DNA from: Symbiodinium natans
Lineage: Eukaryota; Sar; Dinophyceae; Suessiales; Symbiodiniaceae
Length of the DNA stretch: 64,000 bases
Direction of reading: 5' to 3'
Assembly (NCBI GenBank): GCA_905221605.1
Contig: CAJNDS010000134.1
Location: forward strand, 90,001 to 154,000
Within the stretch, counting starts at the first letter, position 1, and the number at the start of each line of letters is the position of its first letter. Shown piece by piece: positions 1 to 9,890 of this stretch. The translations under genes were made by a program, and so were the position numbers. The notes under the pieces are model-generated. The model ran no database searches and was not told the DNA's origin. It saw only the letters and a program-made list of their open reading frames with translations.

Positions 1-538
1 CAGCTTCGCCCTCCCGCCAACCCCCCTCCCCTTTCTCCCTTCAACCCCCTCGCACTTTTAAGCTCTTTTTCCAAATCCATCATACGAGCATTCCCCCCTG
101 CCCCCTCCCTCCCTCCCAACACTCCCCTCTCTTAAACTATGCAAGCTTGCTTCATAGAATGTTGTGTCGTCAATGGCCCGTCTTTCCAAATCAATCATAC
201 GAGCATTGTGTTTGCAAATGGCTTGGGGGTCAGCCAGGAATGCTGCATTTCATAAAGCAGGGGAGGGGGAACCCTAAACCCCAAAACTTTACGCCTAAAA
301 ATAGCCCGAGCCACTGTCTCGATTCGTGTTCCACGACTTCGTGCATGCTTGCTTCATCCCACAGAAAAGAATCACAACACGTGTGTCCTGTGTCTCTAGC
401 TGTGCGGCACGGATGACGAAGCCTCTTGGCATCATTGGGCCTACAAGCAGCCTTGTGCTAACACATTGCCAAGTTGCGCTTGTGACTCAGAACAACACCA
501 GTTCGTTGAATCTCTACTCTCATTCCTACAACTGCCTC
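1..538. other. Non-coding lead-in upstream of the first A exon
   Basis: No cassette exon is visible here. The first 125 bases are pyrimidine/C-rich. Around 60-215 there are two pieces (TTTCCAAATC...ATACGAGCATT) that resemble the repeated motif inside the insertion at 13756-14469. This suggests the same dispersed repeat family, or the remains of another unit upstream. An open frame continuous with the A exon runs from 326, with an ATG at 413; see the A1 entry. Confidence 0.5.
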
Positions 539-1708
539 GCGCCAGGTGCGTACACAGGCGCACCGGGCAACGTCACCTATGGGGCTCCGGTCGCCTATGG
601 AGCTCCGGCTCCTGGCACCTCCGACCCGTACGGAGCCCCGATCAGCTATGGAGCCCCGGCGCCTGGCGCCAGCGTCCCCTCCTATGGAGCTCCTGTCACC
701 TATGGAGCTCCGGTGCCTGCCACTACAGGCCCGGTCACCTATGCGGCTCCAGCGCCAGGCACCACCAGCCCGTACGGAGGTGCAGCGCCTACAACGACCA
801 CCAGCCCGGTGACCTACGCAGCCCCGTCGCCGGCTACTGCCGGCCCAGTGACATATGCGTCACCCACAACAGGCCCGGTTACCTACGCAGCTCCCGCGCC
901 TGCCACTACAACGGGCCCGGTCACCTACGCTGCTCCCGCGCCTGCCACCACTAGCCCCTACGGAGCTCCGGTGCCTGCCACCACTGGCCCGGTGACCTAC
1001 GCAGCTCCTGCGCCTGCCAATTACGGAGCTCCAGCTACAACCGCCCCTGTCACCGGCCCGGTCAGCTACGGAGCTCCAATGCCTGCTTACACAGGTCCGG
1101 CCGCCGCGACCAGCCCGGTGACCTACACAGCTCCGGCCGCCACGACCAGCCCAGCGACCTACACGGCTCCTGCAGCCACAACTAGCCCGGTGACCTACAC
1201 AGCTCCAGCAGCCACTACAAGCCCGACAGTTCCGGCCACCACTACAAGCCCCACCGCTGTGGCACCAGGCTCATCTCAAGCAATGGCCCCTATGTCATCC
1301 TCGGCTGCAGTGGCGGCGCCGATCCAGAGCATGCCAGCGACGACCACCCCGGTCACCACCTACACAGCTCCAGCCGCCACTACCAGCCCGGTCACCTACA
1401 CAGTGCCGGCTGCCACCACGGCGCCTGCCACTACCGGCCCGGTCACCTATGGAGCTCCGGTTCCTGCCACGACTGGCCCAGTGACCTATGCATCTCCCGC
1501 ACCTGCCAGCTATGGAGCTCCGGCACCTGCATACGGGTCACCTGTGCCTGCCTATGGAGCTCCGCCTGCCACCAGCCCAGTCGTCTCCTATGCGGCTCCG
1601 GCGCCTGCCACTACCGGCCCGATCACCTATGGAGCTCCGCCTGCCACTAGCCCGGTGGTGCCTTATGCAGCGCCGGCGCCTGCCTCCTACGCGGCTCCGC
1701 AGTCCTAA
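539..1708 (+). CDS. A exon, unit 1 (Pro/Ala/Thr/Tyr-rich YGAP-repeat segment)
   Basis: This is the first of five paralogous A exons. It starts with the conserved APGAYTGAPG and continues as irregular repeats of YGAPVP, PATTGPVTYAAP and TTSPVTYTAP. It is nearly free of charged residues and rich in Thr/Ser next to Pro, so it is mucin-like and probably disordered. A less repetitive core, VAPGSSQAMAPMSSSAAVAA, lies about residues 242-262. Two oddities set it apart. The bases before the first codon are GC rather than the AG seen in the other four A exons. The last codon, TCA in the paralogues, is TAA here, just before the conserved GATGAG donor. The frame is also open upstream to an ATG at 413, so it may now be a free-standing ORF (413-1708). 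Function is not recognised. Confidence 0.7.
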   Translation, partial: APGAYTGAPGNVTYGAPVAYGAPAPGTSDPYGAPISYGAPAPGASVPSYGAPVTYGAPVPATTGPVTYAAPAPGTTSPYGGAAPTTTTSPVTYAAPSPATAGPVTYASPTTGPVTYAAPAPATTTGPVTYAAPAPATTSPYGAPVPATTGPVTYAAPAPANYGAPATTAPVTGPVSYGAPMPAYTGPAAATSPVTYTAPAATTSPATYTAPAATTSPVTYTAPAATTSPTVPATTTSPTAVAPGSSQAMAPMSSSAAVAAPIQSMPATTTPVTTYTAPAATTSPVTYTVPAATTAPATTGPVTYGAPVPATTGPVTYASPAPASYGAPAPAYGSPVPAYGAPPATSPVVSYAAPAPATTGPITYGAPPATSPVVPYAAPAPASYAAPQS

Positions 1709-1820
1709 GATGAGGCATGTGTTCAAGCAATGCATGGGGAGAGAGAGAGAGAGAGAGAGAGGGGATTGAAACATGTTGGCTGGAACATTGAGTGATTGCA
1801 ATGTGCCAAGAGAAGCCAAG

Positions 1821-1844
1821 GCTCCAAGCATGGTGTCGTCCTCA
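1821..1844 (+). CDS. Candidate 24-nt micro-exon, unit 1 A intron
   Basis: Follows AAG and precedes GACTGG, giving AG|G and CA|GA borders like the large exons. It reads APSMVSSS in phase 0. It is the most diverged of eight copies; the others read mostly APYMAPSS. Homology of the surrounding intron could explain the conservation, so coding status is unproven. Confidence 0.35.
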
Positions 1845-2260
1845 GACTGGCAAGCTCGGGCCCGATTGCTTATGCTTGTACCCCTCATCCGTAAACCCCG
1901 ACCCCTGGTGGTGGTTTGAGAGTCTTTGGTCAGGTTGAGGAGCTTGATTTTGAAGTGGTTATGTGGTTTAGGGTTTAGGGTTTAGGGTTTTGCCCCAGAG
2001 ACATCCAGAGACTGAGGCTTGTGAAGATCATGTCCGTAGGAGTGAGGGCCTTTAGACATGTAGAATACCACATTCTTGAGCTTATCAGGTTCAATAGTTG
2101 ACTCACGGTTTGACATCATGAGCGGCCGTGCAACGCGCAGCACGGTGCAGCCAGGCTTTTGTTGTATGGGTCTGAGTAAACAACCATGAGATTAAAATCG
2201 CGAGCCGAACTTGTCAATGCCATGCCGTTCATACTGTGCAGTAGAGCCTCCCCTTCCAAG

Positions 2261-2335
2261 GACCAATTCGCCCGTTTGGATGTCAACAATGATGGCACGC
2301 TTTCCCGCGAGGAGTTTGCAAAGCTCATGGGCCAG
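2261..2335 (+). CDS. EF-hand exon B, unit 1
   Basis: A 25-codon phase-0 exon bounded by CCAAG|GAC and GGCCAG|GT. It encodes a single EF-hand loop, DVNNDGTLSREE, with the expected oxygen ligands at positions 1, 3, 5, 9 and the invariant Glu at 12, followed by the exit helix FAKLMGQ. The entering helix is only DQFARL, so this is a minimal EF-hand and probably pairs with another EF exon of the same protein. Calcium binding is inferred from the loop alone. Confidence 0.8.
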
Positions 2336-2489
2336 GTGGCAGACCAACAAAATCCTTGTTGGCTTTTTCTTGGGCTATCGGGCTTTGAATCTTGCCACAT
2401 GTCGTCAAGTAGGCTACTATATTGAGACAAAACCGGCTTGTTCTTGTCCATGTTGGGCTAGGTTTTTTCGTGCTCTTGGTCCTGCAGAG

Positions 2490-3899
2490 GTGGCCCCTGC
2501 CGGACCTGGCTCTCCCAAGCAGCCGGCCCCAGCACCTGCTGTGTACGCAGCCCCAGCACCAGGCACCACACCGGCCCCAGCGCCATCGAATGCCGTGTAC
2601 GCAGCACCTGCACCAGGCACAACGCCGGCCCCTGGCCCAGCGCCGTCGAACGCTGTGTACGCAGCCCCAGCGCCAAGCCCAACGCCGGCCCCTGGCCCGG
2701 CGCCATCGAACGCTGTGTACGCAGCCCCAGCACCAGGCACAACGCCGGCCGCTGGCCCGACCCCATCGAACGCTGTGTACGCAGCCCCAGCACCAGGCAC
2801 AACCCCTAGCCCAGCACCATCGAACGCTGTGTACGCAGCCCCAGCACCGGGCACCACACCAGCCCCTGGCCCAGCGCCGTCGAATGCTGTGTACGCAGCC
2901 CCAGCGCCAGGCACAACGCCGGCCCCTGGCCCCGCACCATCGAACGCTGTGTACGCAGCCCCAGCGCCAGGCACGACACCGGCTCCAGCACCATCAAATG
3001 CTGTGTATGCAGCTCCGGCACCGAGCTCAACACCGACCCCCGCGCCGGCACCAGCACAGCCCATGACCTATGCTGCACCAGCCCCTGCGCCGGGCCAGCA
3101 GCCCATGACGTACGCTGCTCCAGCTCCTGCACCTGTGCAATATGCTGCCCCGGGTCCTGCGCAGCCCATGCCCTATGCTGCCCCAGCGCCTGCACCGATG
3201 TATGCGCCGGCCACATACACGACGACACCAGCACCTGCCACCTCCACTGTGGCACCAGGCTCATCTCAAGCAGTGGCACCCATGACATCCTCGGCCGCAG
3301 TGGCAGCACCGATCCAGAGCATGCCCGCCACGACCAGCCCCGTCGCCAGCCCGGTCACTACCAGCCCGGTCACCTACACCGCCCCGGCCGCCACGACCAG
3401 CCCGGTCACCACCTACACAGCGCCGGCAGCCACCACTAGCCCTGCAGTGACGTATGCAGCTCCAGCGCCTGCCACTACCGGTCCGGTCACCTATGGAGCT
3501 CCGGTTCCTGCCACTACTGGCCCGGTGACTTACGGAACTCCGAGCCCGGTGACCTACACAGCTCCAGCACCGGCCACGACCGGCCCGGTCACCTATGGAG
3601 CTCCGGTGCCTGCCACTACTGGCCCGGTGACCTACGCAGCCCCGGGGCCTGCCACTACCAGCCCAGTGACCTACGCAGCTCCGGCGCCTGGCACCGCTGA
3701 CCCCTATGGAGCTCCGGTCAGCTACGGTGCTCCTGCACAGAGCTATTCCTATCCTGCGAACGCGACGCCGCAGCCAGTGTCCTACGACGCGTACCCGGCA
3801 CAGCCTTCTCAGGGCTACTCTTATCCGACCTACACGGCGCAGCCTCAGTACACTTACGCGACCGCTCCTGGGCAGACAAACGCAGGCGTCCGGGCCTCA
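2490..3899 (+). CDS. Fused C+D exon, unit 1 (NAVYAAPAPG repeats running into YGAP segment)
   Basis: 470 codons beginning VAPAGPGSPKQ after an AG|G acceptor. The first third has nine AVYAAPAPG-type repeats separated by TTPAPGPAPS linkers. Then come MTYAAPAP repeats, the core VAPGSSQAVAPMTSSAAVAA, and TTSPVTY/YGAPVP repeats. In units 2-4 the C exon stops here and a separate D exon follows after an EF-hand exon. In this unit the frame continues straight into D-type sequence (YSYP, QYTYATAPGQ, VRAS). The EF-G exon and its two introns are absent, so unit 1 has a fused C-D exon, by intron loss or recombination. The final TCA is followed by GGCC, so the exact donor is ambiguous. Confidence 0.8.
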
Positions 3900-3993
3900 G
3901 GCCAACAAGACCTGCGAACAGCTCGGCGCTACTCCCTCGGTGTTTCTGCAGTTCGGGGTGTTGTGTTGATGCTGTCGAAGTTCAATCTCCAAG

Positions 3994-4077
3994 GACCTCT
4001 TTACCCGCCTGGATGCGGATGGCAGTGGCAATATCTCGCCTGAGGAGTTTGCGAAGTACATGCAGATGCAGGGCCAG
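3994..4077 (+). CDS. EF-hand exon D, unit 1
   Basis: 28 codons in phase 0 between CCAAG|GAC and GGCCAG|GT. The loop DADGSGNISPEE has Asp at 1 and 3, Ser at 5 and Glu at 12. The exit helix FAKYMQMQGQ differs from exon B (FAKLMGQ), which marks it as a distinct EF class shared by all units. The intron from the D segment is only about 95 nt. Confidence 0.82.
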
Positions 4078-4502
4078 GTGGCAGCGCTGCTTTGTCTTTA
4101 GGTGAGGTATGGGCATCGCAAGGGGAGTCCAGATGCGTCCAGCTTCAGCATGAAAGCTTGCAACTAGGGTTCACGTTGTCATAGTTCATCTTTCTCCCCT
4201 ATCGTTCAGCGTGGAACTTTCCCAGGTCTGGTGCTCGTAGCGCCTCGGCCCATGGCCTATAGGCTTCCCACGTAAGAATTGAAGGGCAAGTTGAGGTCTC
4301 AGGGCTCCATCTTAGGGTTTAGGGTTTAGGGTTTAGGAAGGCCCCCAGCCTTGAACATCTCCGAAGCTCTGACCTGGTACCTAATCCACCAGCCCCCAGC
4401 AAGTGTCTCGGAGCTCCCATGAGCAAGAGCGATCGCCCGAAGCCATCACCCTAAACTCTAAACCCTAAACCCCCCCCTAAACCCTAAACCGGCTTTCGGC
4501 AG

Positions 4503-4583
4503 AACACGACCTGCCCGGCCTGCGGCAACACATACATGGACGACTCGCTGTTCTGCCGCAAGTGCGGCCGCAAGCGTGACGAG
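4503..4583 (+). CDS. Ribbon-1 exon, unit 1 (CxxC-x10-CxxC, probable zinc ribbon)
   Basis: 27 codons in phase 0, bordered by CAG|AAC and GAG|GT. Residues run NTTCPACGNTYMDDSLFCRK and then CGRKRDE. The two Cys pairs are spaced CxxC-x10-CxxC, as in small zinc ribbons; metal binding is inferred. Unlike ribbon 1 of units 2-4, the last codon is GAG, not TAG, so the frame stays open into the next intron. Confidence 0.78.
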
Positions 4584-4986
4584 GTGCGGTCCATTGCTGT
4601 GGTGGTGGTTGCGGTGGTGGTGGTGGTGGTGGTGGTGGTGGTGGGGGTGGCGGTGGGGGTGGCGGTGGGTGCGGGGGTGGCTGGTCGTCGTCGTCGAGAT
4701 TTTAATTGAAAATTGTGATCGAAATCCAGTGTCATCCCCCTTTAGAACCGGAACCCTTGGTTTAGGGTTTAGGGTTCAGGGTTTAGGGTTTAGGGTTTAG
4801 GAACCCTTTTCAGGACTGCTAGTATAAGGGTTAAACCTCCCAAGATATCAGCCGCAGCGCGCTCTTTGAGATGCCTTGGGCAGGCCTAGATGCCGGCGCC
4901 GAAGCCCCAGAGCAGCCATGTTCTGTTCCCAAGTCTTGTTCCCTAAGCCCCAAACCCTAAGCCTAAACCCTAAACCCTAAATCCTA

Positions 4987-5060
4987 GGCACTTAAGGGGC
5001 TTGTAAGTGGGTTATAAGTATAGTTAGAATTAGTTGCTGAGTACCATGAACCTCCAAGTA
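4987..5060 (+). mobile_element. TIR element family 1, right half only
   Basis: Carries the internal CACTTAAGGGGCTTGTAAG motif and the right end GTACCATGAACCTCCAAGTA. The left half is missing and the remaining part abuts a CCCTAAA-type tract, as if truncated by it. Confidence 0.65.
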
Positions 5061-5155
5061 GGCCAGGGGTGTCGAACCTCGGCGTTTCAGGAGGTGCGTG
5101 GCCGGAGTCCGGTGCGTAGGAAGTCGGATGTTTTGAAAACCCGGAACCCCAACAC

Positions 5156-5275
5156 TCCCTAAACCCTAAACCCTAAACCCTAAACCCTAAACCCCAAACC
5201 CTAAACCCAAAACCCTAAACCCTAAGCCCAAAACCCAAGACCCTAAACCCTAAATCCTCAACCCTAAGCCCCATG
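5156..5275 (-). repeat. CCCTAAA telomere-type array
   Basis: Tandem heptamers with single-base variants (CCCCAAA, CCCTAAG, CCCAAAA). It lies inside the unit 1 spacer, so it is interstitial and not a chromosome end. Confidence 0.9.
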
Positions 5276-5691
5276 CTGGCGGAGATCCAACCAGTGCAAG
5301 ACCACTGCACTCACGCAAAGAAGCGACTATAGGAATGGGTACCTATCACCCAAGAAGTGTTGGAGGAGTTAAGGTTTAGAGTTTGGGTTTTAGGGCTTAT
5401 CCTTACACCGCTGGGCATCCAGAGCAAAATTTGCACGCGTTTGAAAAATCAGCTCTTCCACGATGGGTTTAGGGTATAGGTTTAGGGTTTAGGGTTTAGG
5501 GTTTAGGGTTTAGGGTTTAGGGTTTGGGGCAAAGGGTTCTGCTATACCTAATTCCTGAACTCCCTCTCTGAGAGTGTTGGGGGCTCATACCTCCAGGTTT
5601 CTGGGGGTTTCTTGGGGTTTAGTGTTCAGTGGTCAAGCTACGGGCAGCATGCTTAGCGGGTTAGGCCTGAGGGCCTTTTGGGTTACCAGGG

Positions 5692-5831
5692 TACTTGGAG
5701 GTTCATGGTACCTGTTTACCAATCATAACTGTACTTATAATTGTACTTATAACCATATTACTTAAGGGGTAAGTGGGTTATAAGTACAGTTATATTTGGA
5801 TTGGACAACAAGTACCATGAACCTCCAAGTA
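5692..5831 (+). mobile_element. TIR element family 1, complete copy
   Basis: A 140-bp element whose ends TACTTGGAGGTTCATGGTAC and GTACCATGAACCTCCAAGTA are perfect 20-bp inverted repeats. The outermost TA on each side could be a TA target duplication, as in Tc1/mariner-derived MITEs. It has no coding capacity. The interior is built from TGTACTTATAA-like repeats. Confidence 0.85.
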
Positions 5832-6266
5832 CGGGTCTTGAGACGCCACAGGGCCCTTCGCCCTAAACCCTAAACCCTAAACCCTAAACCCTAAGCCCTA
5901 AACCCTAAACCCCAAAACCCTAAACCACAAACCTTAAACCCTAAACCCTAAACCCTAAACCCTAAACCCTAAACCCTAAACCCGAATGTTCGAATCCTGC
6001 GCCGAGGACGTGCGGATTCCTTGGAAAAGGGCGTGTGCGCATCCCAGATTTTCTAGGGATCCAAGGAGCAGGTTAAACCCTAAACCCTAAACCCTAAACC
6101 CTTAACCCTATACCCTAAACCCTAAACCCCAAACCCCAAACCCTAAACCCTGTTGACGAGTTGATTTGTGGGCTCCTCAACCTCAAGCAATTTGATTCAA
6201 AGCTTTCGGCGGCAGGGAGGTTGAAGGCGCGGCCCGGGCGGCCGCTTTCACCCGAAGCTCAGGGGC

Positions 6267-6424
6267 TACTTGGAGGCTCATGGTATTTCCAAACCCAAAA
6301 TTATCTGTTCTTATGACCGAAATAGAACCAGATTAGGGCACTTAAGGGGCTTATAAGTGGGCTACAAGTACAGGGTTATAAGTGCAGTTAGTATTGGGCT
6401 ACAAGTACCATGAGCCTCCAAGCA
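6267..6424 (+). mobile_element. TIR element family 1, diverged copy
   Basis: The ends match family 1 with a C for T change in both arms (GGAGGCTCATGGTA and TACCATGAGCCTCCAAG). Because the change is matched in both arms, the inverted repeat is kept. About 158 bp. Confidence 0.8.
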
Positions 6425-6679
6425 GAGGGTGCAGGAGTCCCATTGATTCCACCTTCTCTCTCCCAGACTTGAAGTGCGAATGCACCTTGGGGCATATAGG
6501 AGGTACCCTTTCTAAGGGCGCATACTAAGGGACCATGTATCTACCCTAAACCCTAAACCCTAAACCCCAAACCTTAAGCCCTAAACCCTAAACCTTAAAC
6601 CCCAAACCCTAAACCCTAAACCCAAAACCCTAAACCCTAAAACCCTAAAACCCTAAACCCTAAGTCCGAGGTGTGATGC

Positions 6680-6718
6680 CAGTGCCACGAGTGGTCCTCC
6701 AGCCGCAAACGCGAGGAG
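6680..6718 (+). pseudogene. Possible ribbon-tail relic, unit 1 spacer
   Basis: Reads QCHEWSSSRKREE followed by GT, resembling the KCGRKRDE end of the ribbon exons with the upstream Cys pair lost. Related pieces occur in the other spacers (21020, 39656, 53620). This is weak evidence, based on a short match. Confidence 0.3.
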
Positions 6719-7231
6719 GTGTGGCCTAACGTGGTGGCGGCGGCGGGGTGGGGCCTGAAGGGATGGTCTGCTGCCGTGTAGGGTTTAGGGTTTAGGGTTT
6801 AGGGTTTAGGGTTTAGGGTTTAGGGTTTAGGGTTTAGGGTTTGGGGTTTAGGGTTTAGGGTTTAGCCCTTCGTTCCTGGCCAGTCGAGCCCCCAACTATC
6901 CAGAGCTTCGGCAGTTCAGGGTTTAAGAATCTAGGGTTGGGGGTGGAGTCCAGGGCAGGTTGCCGGAACTCGCGCTGAGAGAAGTGACCCCGCGCAGGTA
7001 CCGATATGTCCTCGGATGATGACACCGCTTTCATGGTCCTGAGTGCTGGTCTGGTCGGGGTCCTGGGGTTTAGGGTTAGGGTTTAGGGTGTAGGGTTTCG
7101 GGTTTAGGGTTGAGGGTTTAGGGTTTAGGGTGCAGGATTGTCTGGGTTCGCTCGAAATCAGGTTTGGGGTGAACAGCAGCCGAGGTTCAGATGGATGTGT
7201 GTACAGGGGATCCATCGCCTAAGGTGACATA

Positions 7232-7346
7232 CTAGGATGCCCAGTAGTACCCTTATTCCCTTTTTGGGGGGGTTTAGGTTCCCTTATAAACCCCTTTAAG
7301 CAAAAAAAGGGCACCCTTTTTAAGCCTAGGTTACTGGGCAGCCTAG
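7232..7346 (+). mobile_element. TIR element family 2 (115 bp)
   Basis: Ends CTAGGATGCCCAGTA and TACTGGGCAGCCTAG are inverted repeats with one mismatch. It is flanked by CATA and CATT, close to a 4-bp target duplication. The centre holds TTCCCTTATAAACCCCTTTA. It is the same family as 19174-19285. Confidence 0.8.
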
Positions 7347-8017
7347 CATTTGCTAGCTGGGTCTTTGAGGTGGCCGCTGCGAGGAGGTGACTCTACGGGT
7401 AACTTCGTTTGCCGGATTTGGGTCTTAGAGTGGCCTTGTTTGAGACATGTTCTTTGGGATGTTTCCCTTCTACTAGCAGTCCTGAATAGGGATGATGACT
7501 TGGGGGTATTCTTAAATATTGTTAAGGACTGTTAGTATAGGGGGGTACATCCCAAGATGTTCTCAGGCGGTGAGCTAATCGCACGCCAGAGAAGTTGACA
7601 GTCACGCTGCGCCTGTTGTACATGGGGAGGAAAGTTCCAACTTATATCAAAGCGAAGACCACGGGATCTAGAGTAGAACCCAGGGAGAATGCTAAAGGGA
7701 AAGCATACTCCTGGACATCGCGGGAGATGTCGCGAGTTGCCTTCATGAGCTTGGTTCCTCCCTGCCAGCGTTTCAGCCTGTCCTTACTTGCTATATCCCC
7801 CTTGGGAATTAGTTCTTTTGTTTATTTAATGGCTACCGCCAGTGCCGCCGACCCCAGATCTAAGAGAGTCTTGCTGATGGCACGCTGAAGGCCCTAAACC
7901 CAAAACCTTACAACCTCAATGCCGAAACCCGGAACCCCGAAACCTAAACTTACAACCCTTACACCCTGAAACCCTAAACCCTAAACGTCCAAGAAAACCC
8001 TAAACCCTAAGCTCATA

Positions 8018-8535
8018 GGAGCCATCGGTCCATGGGGGCCATGGAGGTCGAAGGGATGGGTCCATGGGGGCCATGGGGGTCGAGGGCCATGGAGGGCGGG
8101 TGGAGCGGGGGAAGGGCGGAGCAAGCGGAGCGGGCGGAGCGGGCGGGCACGCACTGGGGCCCTTTAAAGTCATTTGATTGGGTCTAGAGGCATAGGGCCA
8201 GGGGACCATGGGGCCATGGGGCCAGGAGCCACAAAGTAGGGGGTTGGCCGTCGAAGCATGGAGACAGCCATGGAGGGCGGGTGGAGCGGGAAGGGCGGAG
8301 CAAGCGGAGCGGGCGGAGCGGGCGGGCATGCGCTGGGGCCCTTTAAAGTCATTTGATTGGGTCTAGAGGCATAGGGCCAGGGGACCATGGGGCCATGGGG
8401 CCAGGAGCCACAAAGCCGTCGAAGCATGGAAACATTGGGGGCCATGGGGCCATGGAGGCACCATGGAGGCATGGGTCCATGGGGGCCATGGGGTCGAGGG
8501 CCATGGAGGGCGGGTGGAGCGGGAAGGGCCAGCAT
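8018..8535. repeat. CCATGG-rich tandem duplication
   Basis: A segment of about 180 bp containing GGGCGGAGCAAGCGGAGCGG, CCCTTTAAAGTCATTTGATT and runs of GGGGCCATGG is present twice, with further partial copies. It was seen only in the unit 1 spacer. Open frames on both strands here follow from the repeat composition. Confidence 0.75.
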
Positions 8536-8956
8536 GGAGGTCTGGAAGGTAGTATAAAAAGCAGTGGGTCTTCACTGACGCCGCCCCCGGCTGGGGTCGG
8601 CGGATATAGAACATAGATTTGTGAAAGGTTTGACGGAATACTGACCCCAACCAGGCCCGTCGTGTCGTAACTTGCGCCTGGTGTTGATTTCCCCGGCACG
8701 TTCAGTAGGTCGTGTGCGGTTTAGGCTTCTGCAAGAACATTGAACCCTAGGCTTACAAGATTCCGTGGGCTTGTGTTGTGATCTTCGATGGAAGGCTCCA
8801 GGTTCAAGGCTGCGGGGACTGGGGGGGTGTTTTTTTTTGTTCTCCTTCCGTCTTGGCAGATCATGGTACCCCCTAGCATCATCCCTATTCCTAGCTGTTA
8901 GAATATGGGGGAGAGATTTTCGAGGCTGCCCTTCGCCCGAAGTCTCTCGCCTTGAG

Positions 8957-9108
8957 CCCTAAACCCTAAACCGTAAACCCTAAACCCTAAACCCTAAACC
9001 CTAAACCCTAAACCCTAAACCCTAAACCCTAAACCCTAAACCCTAAACCCTAAACCCTAAACCCTAAACCCTCAACCCTCAACCCTAAACCCTAAACCCT
9101 AAACCCTG
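8957..9108 (-). repeat. CCCTAAA telomere-type array
   Basis: About twenty nearly perfect heptamers in the spacer of unit 1. A shorter perfect array follows at 9283-9362. Confidence 0.92.
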
Positions 9109-9402
9109 CCGAACTCCCAGGTTCCCAGTTTTTTCCTCTGAGCCAGGGCCATGACAGGCGAGTGTCCTTCCGATGAGGCTGAAGGTTTTGTGTTACAGAA
9201 TGCCACCTTCGCGAACTGCGAACTGGTGAGGGGCAGAGCAGCCTCAAGCTCAGCATGAAGGGGTGATTATGATTTGTTTACCCTAAACCCTAAACCCTAA
9301 ACCCTAAACCCTAAACCCTAAACCCTAAACCCTAAACCCTAAACCCTAAACCCTAAACCCTAACTTATCCTTTGTTACTTTTGTGTGTGTTTGTGTCCCT
9401 CA

Positions 9403-9449
9403 CCTTTTCGATCCATTTTGCATATACTAGCCTGTATGCGGGCAGAAAA
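9403..9449 (+). promoter_or_regulatory. Conserved spacer block 1, unit 1
   Basis: CCTTTTCGATCCATTTTGCA followed by TATACTAGCC and a GGCAGAAAA end. Close matches occur once in each spacer (23489, 42222, 56484), including the strongly diverged unit 4, so it is kept better than its surroundings. It may be a promoter or processing signal; the role is unproven. Confidence 0.35.
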
Positions 9450-9820
9450 GGAGCTTCTCCATTCACGTTTGTATCTCACCTGAAGCCGCCACCCTAAACC
9501 CTAAACCCTTTTAAACCCTAAACCCTAAACCCTTTAAACCCCTACGACTTCCAAAGGCCCTGAGAGCGTGCTAGCGCTGAAGCCAAGAGCCCGGCCCAAA
9601 CCCAAAACCCCAGGTCCCCTCAAAAGCAACTGAGGTCCTTTCTAGGCTTCGCAGCAAAACTAGGACCTTCAAGGGGTTAGATGGTGGGAGGAGTGTGTAC
9701 GGTAAGCCCTCAACACCTAGGCTGCACAAACCTGCTACTTATGTCCAAGAGGGCCTCACAGGTTTGAGTCTCGTTTCTTGGGGGGCTGAATATGGTGTAG
9801 CTGCAAGTGCACTTGTTGTG

Positions 9821-9890
9821 CTGGTAAGAGCTTTGGCCCAAACGCGAGCTGTACGACCACCCTGCCGCGTGGAGGACTGCGGCGGCGCTC
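9821..9890 (+). promoter_or_regulatory. Conserved spacer block 2, unit 1
   Basis: Contains GGTAAGAGCTTTGGCCCAAA followed by CGCGAGCTGTACGAC and TGGAGGACTGCG. One copy occurs in each of the four spacers (24385, 43165, 57272). The centre can form a short hairpin. It bears a loose resemblance to the dinoflagellate spliced leader; see findings. Confidence 0.35.

Noticed and set aside
546-812. Alternative-frame ORFs over A and D exons (Arg/Leu-rich, MELRSATVLR-like, and Trp/Ser/Gly-rich frames)
   Set aside because: They are shadows of the YGAP frame. The phase-0 borders, the shared core and the 3-nt deletion in D3 all support the YGAP frame.
4442-4800. Ciliate-like gene-sized chromosomes (unique DNA bounded by CCCTAAA on the left and TTTAGGG on the right)
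   Set aside because: Orientation of tracts along the window is mixed, with many same-strand neighbours. Exons lie between tracts in all arrangements, and tract presence differs between paralogous introns.
8000-8699. Overlapping minus-strand ORFs with HGPMVPWP-like repeats
   Set aside because: Explained by the CCATGG-rich tandem duplication. Open frames overlap in several registers and none is conserved in other units.
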